Positions 1 to 9,300 of a stretch of 64,000 nt of DNA are shown here, piece by piece. Where the stretch lies: positions 124,001 through 188,000 of the forward strand of contig NZ_SACJ01000003.1 of assembly GCF_004016525.1 (NCBI RefSeq), in the 5' to 3' direction. The stretch is from Flavobacterium sufflavum. GTDB lineage: Bacteria; Bacteroidota; Bacteroidia; Flavobacteriales; Flavobacteriaceae. Made by a program: the position numbers and the translations under genes. How positions within the stretch are numbered: the first letter of the stretch is position 1; every line of letters starts with the position of its first letter. The notes beneath the pieces were generated by a model. The model was not told where the DNA came from. It did not search any database and saw nothing but the letters and a program-made list of their open reading frames with translations.

Positions 1-629
1 TGCACTACGCCTTCCCTACTGGTTTTCCAATGGATGTTTTAGAATTAATGAAACGCGAGCCTAAAATTTGCAACTATATCGATATTCCGTTGCAACATAT
101 TTCTGATTCTATTTTGAAATCAATGCGTCGTGGAACAACTCAGGCAAAAACAACTCAACTATTAAAAGATTTTAGGGCAGCTGTACCCGGAATGGCAATT
201 CGTACTACGTTAATTGTAGGTTATCCGGGAGAAACTCAGGAGGATTTCGAAATTTTGAAAGACTTTGTTCAGGAAATGAAATTTGACCGAATGGGATGTT
301 TTGCCTATTCTCACGAAGAAAACACACATGCTTATTTACTGGAAGACGATGTTCCGGACGATATAAAACAAGCTCGTGCCAATGAAATAATGGAATTACA
401 ATCGCAAATTTCATGGGATTTGAATCAGGAAAAAGTAGGACAAGTATTTAAATGTATTATTGATAGAAAAGAAGGGGAACACTTTGTAGGTCGTACCGAG
501 TTTGACAGCCCGGATGTAGACAACGAAGTTCTGATTGACGCTTCTAAATACTACTTAAAAACAGGCGATTTTGCTATGATTAAAATCATAGAAGCAACAG
601 AATTTGACCTTTATGGAGAACCTGCATAA
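1..629 (+). CDS. rimO: Ribosomal protein S12 methylthiotransferase RimO (C-terminal part)
   Basis: The gene is cut by the left edge. The frame is open from base 3 and reads LHYAFPTGFPMDV before the first internal ATG at base 30, so that ATG is not the start. RimO is a radical SAM enzyme that methylthiolates an aspartate of ribosomal protein S12. The visible part has the family hallmark ICNYIDIPLQHISD, then VGYPGETQEDF from the radical SAM barrel. It ends in a TRAM-like RNA/protein-binding domain (about the last 65 residues, from EKVGQVFKCIIDR). The Fe-S cluster cysteines would lie upstream of the window. MiaB and MtaB are relatives, but the 'PLQHISD...MRRG' pattern fits RimO best. Confidence 0.93.
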   Translation, partial: HYAFPTGFPMDVLELMKREPKICNYIDIPLQHISDSILKSMRRGTTQAKTTQLLKDFRAAVPGMAIRTTLIVGYPGETQEDFEILKDFVQEMKFDRMGCFAYSHEENTHAYLLEDDVPDDIKQARANEIMELQSQISWDLNQEKVGQVFKCIIDRKEGEHFVGRTEFDSPDVDNEVLIDASKYYLKTGDFAMIKIIEATEFDLYGEPA

Positions 630-661
630 AAACTAATTTTAGCTATTTAAAAAAAATAAAC

Positions 662-1144
662 ATGAACAAGACACTATTTTTCTTCGTATTAGCGTTTATA
701 ACAATATCTTTTAACACTGCTTTTGCTCAATATGGTTACGGAAATGGATATGGCAACGGTTATGGCGGTGGCGGTATGGGAATGAGCAGAAACAGCATGA
801 GCCAGATGGATCAAACTGCTTCAAAACCCAAAGAAATCCCTGTAGAAGTAACCGTGGGAAAAATAATGGAGAAGCTAAAACCAGAATTAAATCTTGACGA
901 ATTGCAAACTATTGCCATTGGAAATGTATATACTGACATTATCAAATCGCAAACAGCCATAATGAAAGACGAAAAACTGAGTCAGGAAGAAAAATCAAAC
1001 GAAATAAAAGCGCTTTTTGAAGTTAATGAAAGAAAGGTAAATGAATATTTAAACGAAGAGCAAAAGCAAAAATACAAAGCACTCAAAGAAGAGCGCGGGA
1101 ATAACAAAAAAGAGAAAAAGAAAAAATCAAAAAAGGAAGACTAA
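662..1144 (+). CDS. Exported Gly/Tyr-rich protein, Spy/LTXXQ-like
   Basis: 160 residues. A Sec signal peptide (about residues 1-22, ending AFAQ) is followed by a Gly/Tyr/Asn-rich stretch (residues 23-42) and a helical part. The helical part carries LNLDELQ near residue 78 and LNEEQKQKYKAL near residue 130, a pattern like the LTXXQ motifs of Spy/CpxP periplasmic proteins. The tail is very Lys-rich (KKEKKKKSKK). It lies 32 bp after rimO and may be cotranscribed with it. I do not recognise an exact family; Spy-like is a resemblance in motif spacing only. A periplasmic location is inferred from the signal peptide. Confidence 0.8.
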   Translation: MNKTLFFFVLAFITISFNTAFAQYGYGNGYGNGYGGGGMGMSRNSMSQMDQTASKPKEIPVEVTVGKIMEKLKPELNLDELQTIAIGNVYTDIIKSQTAIMKDEKLSQEEKSNEIKALFEVNERKVNEYLNEEQKQKYKALKEERGNNKKEKKKKSKKED

Positions 1145-1176
1145 CAGTTTTCCTTTTTTAATAAAATAAATTTACA

Positions 1177-2082
1177 ATGAAAAAATATCTTAGTTATTTA
1201 ATTCCTGCAGCAATCATTATTACATCATGCTCCACTAACCCTTACAAAAAGAGTGAAAAAGCATACGACTCAAAACTAAAGTCTTTCAAGGAGCAAATTT
1301 CGATAAAAGAACCAGAACCATTACCTATTGTAAAAAAGACAATCATAAACATTGATAGTGTTTACAACAAACAATTATACACTTTTAAAGATACTATTTT
1401 TAAAATAGGTTCAACCCAATTAAACAATGGAATTCAGACCGAATGGATAAGTACTGTAAACTTTAATCTTCGCAAACCTAATTTCATTATTATACACCAT
1501 ACTGCACAAGATTCCATTCAGCAAACAATTAAAACTTTTACAAAAGTAAGTGCACAAGTAAGTTCTCATTATGTAATTGCCGACGATGGTCATGTGGTAC
1601 AAATGCTAAACGATTATTTACGTGCCTGGCATGCAGGCGCGAGTTCATGGGGCAAAAACACCGATATTAATTCTTCTTCTATAGGAATCGAATTAGACAA
1701 TAATGGCAGCGAACCTTTTTCTGAAGCTCAAATCACCAGTTTGATGGCTTTATTAAGTAAGCTAAAAAAAGACTACAATATTCCTACTCAAAATATCATT
1801 GGACATTCAGACATTGCTCCTAGCCGAAAAAAAGATCCTAGTGCTTTATTCCCTTGGAAAACTTTAGCCGAAAATGGATTTGGAATTTGGAAAGACGATG
1901 TACTTCCTTTAGCTCCATTTGACTTCAATCCTGAATTAGCCTTACAAATTATTGGCTACAACACTAAAAATTTAAGCGCTGCAATTACTGCTTTTAAACT
2001 GCATTATATTCCCGAAGAAGCAAATGCTATCCTAGATCAAAATACCATCAACACTATTTATTCTATTTATCTAAAACAATAA
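1177..2082 (+). CDS. N-acetylmuramoyl-L-alanine amidase lipoprotein (Amidase_2/AmpD-like)
   Basis: 301 residues. A lipoprotein signal peptide ends in lipobox ITSC (Cys18), so the protein is probably anchored in the envelope. The Amidase_2 domain starts near residue 100. The predicted zinc ligands are His107 or His108 (IIIHHTAQD), His210 (GHSDIAP) and Asp220 (RKKDPS), the AmpD arrangement; IGIELDN (Glu172) and WHAG (151-154) also match. Family enzymes cut the amide bond between MurNAc and L-Ala in peptidoglycan. The C-terminal part after residue 235 may be a short peptidoglycan-binding helical module (QIIGYNTKNL...AAITAFKLHY). The gene starts 32 bp after the preceding gene and is followed by a clear terminator. 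Confidence 0.9.
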   Translation: MKKYLSYLIPAAIIITSCSTNPYKKSEKAYDSKLKSFKEQISIKEPEPLPIVKKTIINIDSVYNKQLYTFKDTIFKIGSTQLNNGIQTEWISTVNFNLRKPNFIIIHHTAQDSIQQTIKTFTKVSAQVSSHYVIADDGHVVQMLNDYLRAWHAGASSWGKNTDINSSSIGIELDNNGSEPFSEAQITSLMALLSKLKKDYNIPTQNIIGHSDIAPSRKKDPSALFPWKTLAENGFGIWKDDVLPLAPFDFNPELALQIIGYNTKNLSAAITAFKLHYIPEEANAILDQNTINTIYSIYLKQ

Positions 2083-2104
2083 TGGAAAGTAGTTTAAAAA
2101 TTAG

Positions 2105-2138
2105 AAAGTTCTTTGAATAATATCAAAGAACTTTTTTT
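2105..2138 (+). terminator. Rho-independent terminator after the amidase gene
   Basis: A perfect 12-bp stem AAAGTTCTTTGA / TCAAAGAACTTT with a 6-nt loop runs into a T tract, 22 bp after the stop codon. Confidence 0.85.
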
Positions 2139-2358
2139 ATGCCTAAATAAAACCAAACCACTACAAACTTCCGTCTTTAATTTAATTAATAAAGGAAACT
2201 AGCAACACAGTTGATTCTTCTTTATATTTTACTATAAACTCAAACGATATTACAAATCAAACCGTATCAATTTGTATAATCACTTAAAAAACTCTAGAAC
2301 ACAAATAAAACACACCAAAACATCATCATCTAAAATTCAAACCCAATATATACCATAA

Positions 2359-2402
2359 AAAAAACTGCCAAAATACATGAAGTACCTTGGCAGCAAAAAA
2401 AA
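2359..2402 (-). terminator. Terminator after the porin gene
   Basis: A stem CTGCCAA / TTGGCAG (2365-2371 with 2387-2393) is flanked by A runs on both sides. Read on the minus strand it ends in a T tract, just downstream of the porin stop. Confidence 0.75.
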
Positions 2403-2438
2403 AATTATCACTTATTATATTTCGAATTTTGACAATTC

Positions 2439-3431
2439 TTAGAATCCATAAACTAAAGCTACTGAAACTTGAGAAGCAGATTTTGTTGGAGCTAAATCAG
2501 AATCTACAAATACTTTATCTTTACCAGAATCTAATCTAAATTCAGGGATAACAGTCAATCCGCCAGATTTTAAGTTAGCTGATAATGTAAAAGCAGTTAC
2601 TGAAGTATCACCAGAACCTTCTTTAAATTTAAAGTACTCTCCGCGTAATCCTAAACCAAAGTTATCTGTTACTGCTACCGAAGGATACAAAGCAACACCT
2701 GTATAACCTACATCTCCTTCATTAGAAAAATCAGCAGAGTTCAAACCTAATTTAAATTTATCGGTCAATTGAAAAGTAGCTGTCAAATCTACAATAGTAC
2801 CACTTACTGAACCATCCATAAAATTAAGATACGCACTTATTTTATCGGTTGGCATAAAAGACAATTGCGCTCCAACAGCATTCAAACCTTTAAATGAGTC
2901 TGCTGTATAAGTATTCCAAGAATCATTGAAAGCACCTACCATAATCCCTACTTTGTCAGAAATAGCATAATTTGCTTTTACCCCTGCATTTTGGAAAGGT
3001 CCATTAGTAAACATATAAGAAGTTGAATAATGGAAATTTGCCAATGGCGAAATCACTTCATATCCAATAAAAGTTCCCATGTAACCAGCGGTAAAACTTA
3101 ATTTATCTGTAGCCTTATAAGTAGCATACAAATTTTGGATGTGGAATGATTGTCCGTCTACATCTGGAATAGACTGTTTTTGCCCTCTTGGTCCAAAAGA
3201 TACCTCACCCACGAAAGAAGTTTTCCCCGTTGTTTTCTTCAAAGCAATATCAATCATCCCCAAAGACACTGAATTCTGATCTGTTGCAAAACTAGTTGGA
3301 ATATTTGCCGTTTTTGAAAAATCATATTTGTAGTAAACATCAGCAGAACCTGAAATTTCTAACGGAGTGTCTTGTGCAAATGTGATGCTTCCTGTCAGCG
3401 CTAAAGCTAAAATAAAAATTACTTTTTTCAT
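2439..3431 (-). CDS. Outer-membrane beta-barrel porin (BBP2/OmpL-like)
   Basis: 330 residues with a clear signal peptide (MKKVIFILALALTGSITFAQ). The rest alternates polar and hydrophobic residues as in beta strands and ends in VALVYGF, a typical aromatic C-terminus for outer-membrane barrels. Recurrent 'TDKxxLxxGY' strand-turn motifs match the putative beta-barrel porin-2 (OmpL-like) family common in Bacteroidetes. It probably forms a small-solute channel; the substrate cannot be read from sequence. It is monocistronic, with its own promoter (about 3529-3562) and terminator. Confidence 0.8.
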   Translation of the reverse strand: MKKVIFILALALTGSITFAQDTPLEISGSADVYYKYDFSKTANIPTSFATDQNSVSLGMIDIALKKTTGKTSFVGEVSFGPRGQKQSIPDVDGQSFHIQNLYATYKATDKLSFTAGYMGTFIGYEVISPLANFHYSTSYMFTNGPFQNAGVKANYAISDKVGIMVGAFNDSWNTYTADSFKGLNAVGAQLSFMPTDKISAYLNFMDGSVSGTIVDLTATFQLTDKFKLGLNSADFSNEGDVGYTGVALYPSVAVTDNFGLGLRGEYFKFKEGSGDTSVTAFTLSANLKSGGLTVIPEFRLDSGKDKVFVDSDLAPTKSASQVSVALVYGF

Positions 3432-3528
3432 GTTTAATTTGTTTTGGTTATTTAAACTATTTTTACCTAAAAGACGATATTAACATATTATTCTCAATAT
3501 TTAATACATTTTTAACTTCTTTCTTGAG

Positions 3529-3562
3529 GCAAATGTATCAACTTTTAGTTTTAGAAAAACAA
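3529..3562 (-). promoter_or_regulatory. Flavobacterial promoter of the porin gene
   Basis: On the minus strand, TTG (3562-3560) is followed after 22 nt by TACATTTGC (3537-3529), a good match to the flavobacterial -33 TTG / -7 TANNTTTG consensus with accepted spacing. Initiation about 7 nt downstream would give a leader of about 90 nt. Confidence 0.7.
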
Positions 3563-3835
3563 AAAAATATAACTTTTTCCCTTTTTTGACACCGAATTAT
3601 CAAAAAACAGAAATAAATTAAAAAAAAATACATTTTTTTTAGTTTTCAACGTCAAAAACAAAATTATTCTCACATCAAAAACAACAACACCCTACAAAAA
3701 CACACCTAAAATCAAAAAAAACACAAAAAACACCAAAAAACACATAAAAACACACATTAAAACAAAAACACCCCCTAAAAAACAGGGGTGCAAATAAAAA
3801 TAAAAAATACACCTCCCCCTAAAACAACAATAAAC

Positions 3836-3858
3836 AAAAAAACCTCCCAAAGGAGGCT
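3836..3858 (-). terminator. Terminator of the radical SAM gene
   Basis: CCTCC / GGAGG (3843-3847 with 3852-3856), loop CAAA, followed on the minus strand by seven T. A second hairpin, CACCCC / GGGGTG (3769-3774 with 3785-3790), lies further along the same transcript and also runs into T-rich sequence, so termination may be in tandem. Confidence 0.75.
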
Positions 3859-3978
3859 TCTATTATAAAAAACACATATATCAACTCTAATAAAATAAAG
3901 AAGCTATAATACTTTACTTTTTTCAACTCAGATTAAAAAAACAAACAACAGGACTATATTATCTAAAAACAAAGGGAA

Positions 3979-6195
3979 TTACAAAACTAAAAGTCCAAAT
4001 CCACGCAAGGTATTTATAGGTTTAGAATACCAAAACAATTCAAAATCTTCAAAATTCAATTCAAAATCAGCTTTTAGTTCTTGAAAAGAATAGGTTTTAG
4101 TATTCGCAACAGCAATCTTTTGTAGCATTGTTACTAACCACTCTCCTTCTTGTTTATTGGTTTGAATAGTAAAACTTTCCTTTTTATCATGAAAAGTCAA
4201 ACTCATCATTTCCCAGGAATTGCCTTTCTTGGTTTTGGTAAAATGTTCAACAGATGGCTTTCCTCCCAGCCAGACTATTTTGGCTGTTGGCTTCACATTT
4301 AAACTGCCATCGTCTAGTAAAGCATCAAAAATAAAATCGGGAGCTATTTTGGTCTTCGGAATTTTAAAATCAAACCACTCTTGTAATTCGTAGTCAAAGC
4401 AGATGCCGTGCATGAAATTGAATAAAGATTTCTTGAGTCCGAAACTAAATTTATCGTGATCTATCCCTGTCTTGTCTTTATAATTAATATCATTATTGGC
4501 AAAAGTACCAATGGTTTCATTCTCCTTTACTGCTCCAAATTTCTCCGGATACATACCCACAGGACTATGAGCTGTCATGGCAAATTGATGCCAAAATCCC
4601 GATTGCAAAATTCCCGCTTCAAATAATTGACGCACCATTTCAAGACTATCCACTGTTTCCTGAACCGTTTGGGTAGGATAACCATACATCAAATAAGCAT
4701 GAACCATAATTCCGGCTTCGGTAAAATTGCGCGTTACACGTGCCACCTGTTCCACCGTTACACCTTTATCAATCAGTTTTAATAAACGATCCGAAGCAAC
4801 TTCAAGTCCACCCGAAACAGCAATACAACCAGAAGCTTTTAAGAGCAAGCATAAATCCTGTGAAAAACTTTTTTCGAATCGAATGTTAGTCCACCAGGTT
4901 ACAGATAATTTTCTTCTGAGGATTTCGAGAGCCAAAGCGCGCATCAAGGCTGGTGGCGCTGCTTCATCTACAAAATGGAATCCATTTTCACCTGTTTGCG
5001 CAATCATCTCTTCCATCCTATCACAAAGCAAACTGGCAGCAACAGGTTCGTATACTTTAATATAATCCAAAGAAATATCACAAAACGTACATTTCCCCCA
5101 ATAACAACCGTGCGCCATCGTGAGTTTATTCCAGCGACCATCACTCCACATGCGGTGCATGGGATTCACAATTTCGATTACCGAAATATACTTATCCAAT
5201 AACAAATCAGAATAATCCGGTGTCCCCACTTGAGATTGTTTGTAATCAGCTTTAGTGGAATTGTTTTTATAAATAACTTCTCCATTCTCTAATAAAAAAG
5301 TTCTTTTATAATACTTCTCGTCCCTCGACTCTGCTCGGGATGAGACACTCGAAGTGACAGCATTTATAAGTTCTTCAATTGGAACTTCGCCATCATCCAA
5401 AGTAATAAAATCAAAAAACTCAAAAACACGGGCATCCGAAAGCGAACGCAATTCGGTGTTAGGAAAACCACCGCCCATAGAAACTTTGATTTCAGGATGA
5501 TATTGTTTTACCCATTGCGCACATCGAAAAGCCGAATATAAATTCCCAGGAAAAGGGACTGAAATCAAAAATAAACTGGGTTGGACGGTTGCTATTCGTT
5601 CTTTCAGAATCGAAAGCAGAATTGTATCAATATAAGTAGGTTCCTGCTGTAAGGCTTCGTACAATTCATCAAACGAATTCGCACTTCGCCCCAAACGCTC
5701 TGCATAACGACTGAAACCAAAATTAGCATCGACACATTCTACAATAAAATCGGAGATATCTTCGAGATACAAAGTTGCCAAATGCTTGGCCTTATCCTGC
5801 GTCCCCATACTTCCAAAAGCCCAATCCAATTCTTCCAACTGAGCAAAACGGGATGCTTCCGGTAAATAATCTTCCTGACAAATCTGCAAAGCCAAGGTTG
5901 GATTTTTTCCCTGCAAAAAAGCAATCACCGAATCAATAGTTTTAACGTATTCTTCCTGTAATGCAAAAATACGTTTTGAATTATCTGAAGCTCCCTCAAG
6001 ATTTTTGCCAGCAAACTCAAACAATTCCCCCAAACCTTCTTTCGAAAACAGTTTCAAAATCACCTCAATCCCTAAATCTGCCTGAACAGACTCAATTCCT
6101 TTTGTATTCAGAAACCCTTTGATATAAGCGGTTGCCGGATACGGTGTATTCAGTTGGGTAAAAGGCGGCGTGATGAGGAAAAGTTTCGGTTTCAA
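3979..6195 (-). CDS. B12-binding-type radical SAM protein, function unknown
   Basis: 738 residues. The N-terminal part (KLFLITPPFTQLNTPYPA..., to about residue 300) resembles the cobalamin-binding fold of B12-dependent radical SAM enzymes. The core carries HGCYWGKCTFCD with Cys364, Cys369 and Cys372, spaced CX4CX2C instead of the usual CX3CX2C; this wider spacing with an aromatic residue is seen in some B12-type members. Later motifs (SGGLEVASDRLL, YLMYGYPTQT) fit the radical SAM barrel. The substrate is unknown; there is no neighbouring precursor peptide or operon partner. Residues about 278-293 (VTSSVSSRAESRDEKY) are encoded by a REP-like repeat that looks inserted in frame. The gene stands alone with its own terminators. 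Confidence 0.82.
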   Translation of the reverse strand: MKPKLFLITPPFTQLNTPYPATAYIKGFLNTKGIESVQADLGIEVILKLFSKEGLGELFEFAGKNLEGASDNSKRIFALQEEYVKTIDSVIAFLQGKNPTLALQICQEDYLPEASRFAQLEELDWAFGSMGTQDKAKHLATLYLEDISDFIVECVDANFGFSRYAERLGRSANSFDELYEALQQEPTYIDTILLSILKERIATVQPSLFLISVPFPGNLYSAFRCAQWVKQYHPEIKVSMGGGFPNTELRSLSDARVFEFFDFITLDDGEVPIEELINAVTSSVSSRAESRDEKYYKRTFLLENGEVIYKNNSTKADYKQSQVGTPDYSDLLLDKYISVIEIVNPMHRMWSDGRWNKLTMAHGCYWGKCTFCDISLDYIKVYEPVAASLLCDRMEEMIAQTGENGFHFVDEAAPPALMRALALEILRRKLSVTWWTNIRFEKSFSQDLCLLLKASGCIAVSGGLEVASDRLLKLIDKGVTVEQVARVTRNFTEAGIMVHAYLMYGYPTQTVQETVDSLEMVRQLFEAGILQSGFWHQFAMTAHSPVGMYPEKFGAVKENETIGTFANNDINYKDKTGIDHDKFSFGLKKSLFNFMHGICFDYELQEWFDFKIPKTKIAPDFIFDALLDDGSLNVKPTAKIVWLGGKPSVEHFTKTKKGNSWEMMSLTFHDKKESFTIQTNKQEGEWLVTMLQKIAVANTKTYSFQELKADFELNFEDFELFWYSKPINTLRGFGLLVL
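5316..5360. repeat. REP-like repeat embedded in frame in the radical SAM gene
   Basis: The stretch contains CCTCGACTCTGCTCGG and ACTCGAAGTGACAG, closely resembling the arms TCTCGACTACGCTCGA / ACTGACAA of the intergenic palindrome at 61801-61860. It lies in the variable linker between the B12-like and radical SAM parts and keeps the frame open. Confidence 0.55.
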
Positions 6196-6315
6196 GAGAA
6201 AAAAGTTTTGTGCAAAAATAGGGGATATTTAGAGATTTTTGAGGTATAAAGATATTTAAGACCTTCATTCTCTTTTTACATTTCTACTTTCAACTTTATT
6301 TTGTAGATATTTAAT

Positions 6316-6324
6316 TACATTTGC
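6316..6324 (+). promoter_or_regulatory. -7 element of the SBBP protein gene
   Basis: TACATTTGC, a perfect flavobacterial -7 element, 19 bp before the start codon. A TTG lies 12 nt further upstream, too close for a canonical -33 box. Confidence 0.55.
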
Positions 6325-6343
6325 AACATACAAAATCCTATTT

Positions 6344-9300
6344 ATGAAGCGAATTTTACTTTTTTTGTTTTTATTAATTTTCATCCCACTGTTTTCCCAA
6401 AACAATAATCATTCTATAGGATTTAAGGAAAACAAAGGACAAATTATCGATCAAAATGGTAATCCAAATAATTCCGTAAAATACCTTTTGAATACCAATG
6501 GATTAAATGTACAATTAAAGCAAAATGGTTTTTCTTATGACATCTATGAAACTAAAAAAATCCCCATAAAACAACGGATTGAGGAGAACAATACTTTTTC
6601 ATCAATAACAAAAAACGACAAAAAAACAGCCGATTATACTTTAGAATACGTTTTTCATCGAATTGATATTGACTTTGTAAATTCAAATCCCAATGCTGAA
6701 TTAATTTCTAGTGAAAAATCTCAAGACTATGACAATTATTACAACATTCCAAACCATCCTGAGGGAATTGTTGGCGTTCATCAATACAAACAAATTACAT
6801 ACAAAAATATTTACCCTAATATTGATGTTGTTTTTTCAATCCCAAAAGACAGCTTAAAAGCAGTTGAATACAACTTTGTTGTACATCCAAAAGGAAAAAT
6901 TTCAGACATCCAATTGAAATTTAACGGAGCCAAAAATGAACTAGTTGATAACAAAATACGGATGAATGTTCGTTTTGGTAAAATGGAAGAAACTTTACCT
7001 GCAAGTTGGATAGAAGATGGAATGATTAAAAAGTCAATTGATGTCGGGTATAAAAAAATTAAAAACAATGTTTATGGTTTTAATACATCGAATTCTGTAA
7101 ATGGAAAAACGGTGATTATTGATCCTGTGCCTATTAGATTGTGGGGAACTTATTATGGTGGAGAAAAAGAGGAATATACACTTTGCCTAGAGAAAGACGT
7201 TTTAGGTAATGCTTATATTTGCGGTACTACTTCAAGTATAAACTTTATTGCAACAAGTGATGCGCATCAAAACACATTTGGTTCCTCAATTTATTATGGG
7301 CCTCACTTATATATAACAGATGGTTTCATATCAAAATTTGATAAAAATGGGACTCGATTATGGAGTACATTCTATGGAGGTAATCTAGACGATGATATAA
7401 AAGACTTAGCTGTTTCAGGGAATGGAACAATAGGCTTTTGTGGCAATAGCTGGAGTAATAATAATATTTCTACCACTGGTACATTCAAAGATTTTAAATC
7501 TGGATCTTATGGTGAAATGTTTTTTGGGACTTTAAATTCAAGTGGAGTACGGTTGTGGGCATCCTATTTTGGAGATGACTCTGGAAGGAACTTTATGAAT
7601 ACAATTGTTTTTGATTCTAATAATTTTCTTTATATTGGAGGAACAACAAGCTCAATAAATTATATTGCAAATATAGGTTCTCCTCCAACGTCATCTTATG
7701 ATTTCAACGGATTTATTTCAAAATTTTCAATAAATGGACAACAAATTTGGGGGGCATATTTTGGAGGAGGAAAAGAAGATTTTATTGAAGATTTAACCAT
7801 AGATTCAAATAACAATATAATTGCCGTTGGATACACTAACAGCACTTCTGGCATTTCAACCCCAAATTCTTTTCAACAATATTTAAATAAAAGTACTCTT
7901 CCTTCAAACCTAAATTACGATGGTTTTATTACTAGTTTTACAAATACGGGTAACCTCAATTGGGGAACTTATTTTGGAAGTTCCGAAAATGACAAAATTT
8001 TAAGGGTTAAAAACTTTAATAATGTACTTTATATTAGTGGTACAAGTAATAGCTTAGATCTTTCAACTCCAAATGCTTTTGAAACAATAGCTCAAAGTTC
8101 TACAAGTTTTATCTCAAAATTTAACATTCAAAATCAACAAAAAATTTGGCTAAGTTATAGTGCTCCAATAATTACTGATTTCGACATTAATCAAAATGAG
8201 GAAATATATTTAGTTGGTAACAGTTCATACTCTGCCAATATTGCGACACCAAATGCTTTTAATCCCAACAGTAATGGATTTATAAGTTACATACGCAAAA
8301 TAAATAATAATTGTCAAATAATTTGGGGAACATATCTAGGAAACTCCGGATTTATAAATAATCCATATGTTAAATGTGTAACTAGCGATATTTTTTATGT
8401 TTCAGGTACTTGTTGGTCAACTCGAAACATTAATCACGGTTTAACTACTACAAATTCATTTCAAGAATTCTCAAATGGTGAACACGAATCTTATCTAAAT
8501 AAATTTCAAGAGTGTCTTTTATCCCCTGAAGTTTCTTCAAACTCCCCAATCTGCATTGGCAACACATTAGAACTTAAAGCATCAGGAGGAACCAATTATT
8601 CTTGGACAGGTCCTAACGGATTTACATCTACCGACCAAAATCCAATAATCCTCAACGCAACAGTATTAAATAGTGGTCAATACAGCTGCTTAATTACTGG
8701 AACCGGAGGTTGTTATGACACAAAAAAAGTTGATGTCGTTATTGGAGACATCCAAGCTCCAATTCCTAACCTTACCACACTACCAACGATAACAGGAGAT
8801 TGTCACACCCAAATTACAACAATCCCAACTGCGACTGATGTTTGTGCTGGAGTAATCACAGGAACTACTACTAGTCCGCTATTATATAATTCACCAGGAA
8901 CCTATACTATTATTTGGAATTATAACGATGGAAATGGAAATTCTATTAATCAAAACCAAACAGTTACAATTGCAAGACAGCCACTTCCTATTGTTAATAC
9001 TCCCCAAACCTTCTGCATCCAACAAAATGCAACAATTAACAACATCACAATTACAGGCCAAAACATAAAATGGTTTGATGCTTTGACCAATGGAAATCTA
9101 CTTTCCAATACAACTTCGTTACAAAATGGCAAAATCTATTATGCTTCGCAAACTACAAATGGATGTGAAAGTGAAAGAATCGCTGTTTTAATAAACATTC
9201 AAAACACCCCTGCTCCAACAGGAGATACAAATCAAAGTTTTTGCAGCACCCAAAATGCAACATTAAATAACATTGAAATTACCGGGACAAATATAAAATG

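Larger units (their letters stand above)
2083..2438. other. Convergent intergenic region with two terminators
   Basis: 356 bp of AT-rich DNA between the amidase gene (plus) and the porin gene (minus). It holds one terminator hairpin for each gene near its ends (listed separately). Between them (about 2140-2355) I see no ORF, promoter motif or repeat worth naming. Confidence 0.7.
3432..3978. other. 547-bp intergenic region with a G-free tract
   Basis: It lies between the porin start and the stop of the radical SAM gene (both minus strand). It holds the porin promoter at its left end and two candidate terminators for the upstream gene (3765-3790 and 3836-3857). Between them is a 133-bp plus-strand stretch, 3652-3784, with no G at all, built from CA and polyA runs. 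No ORF is credible here. Confidence 0.8.
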
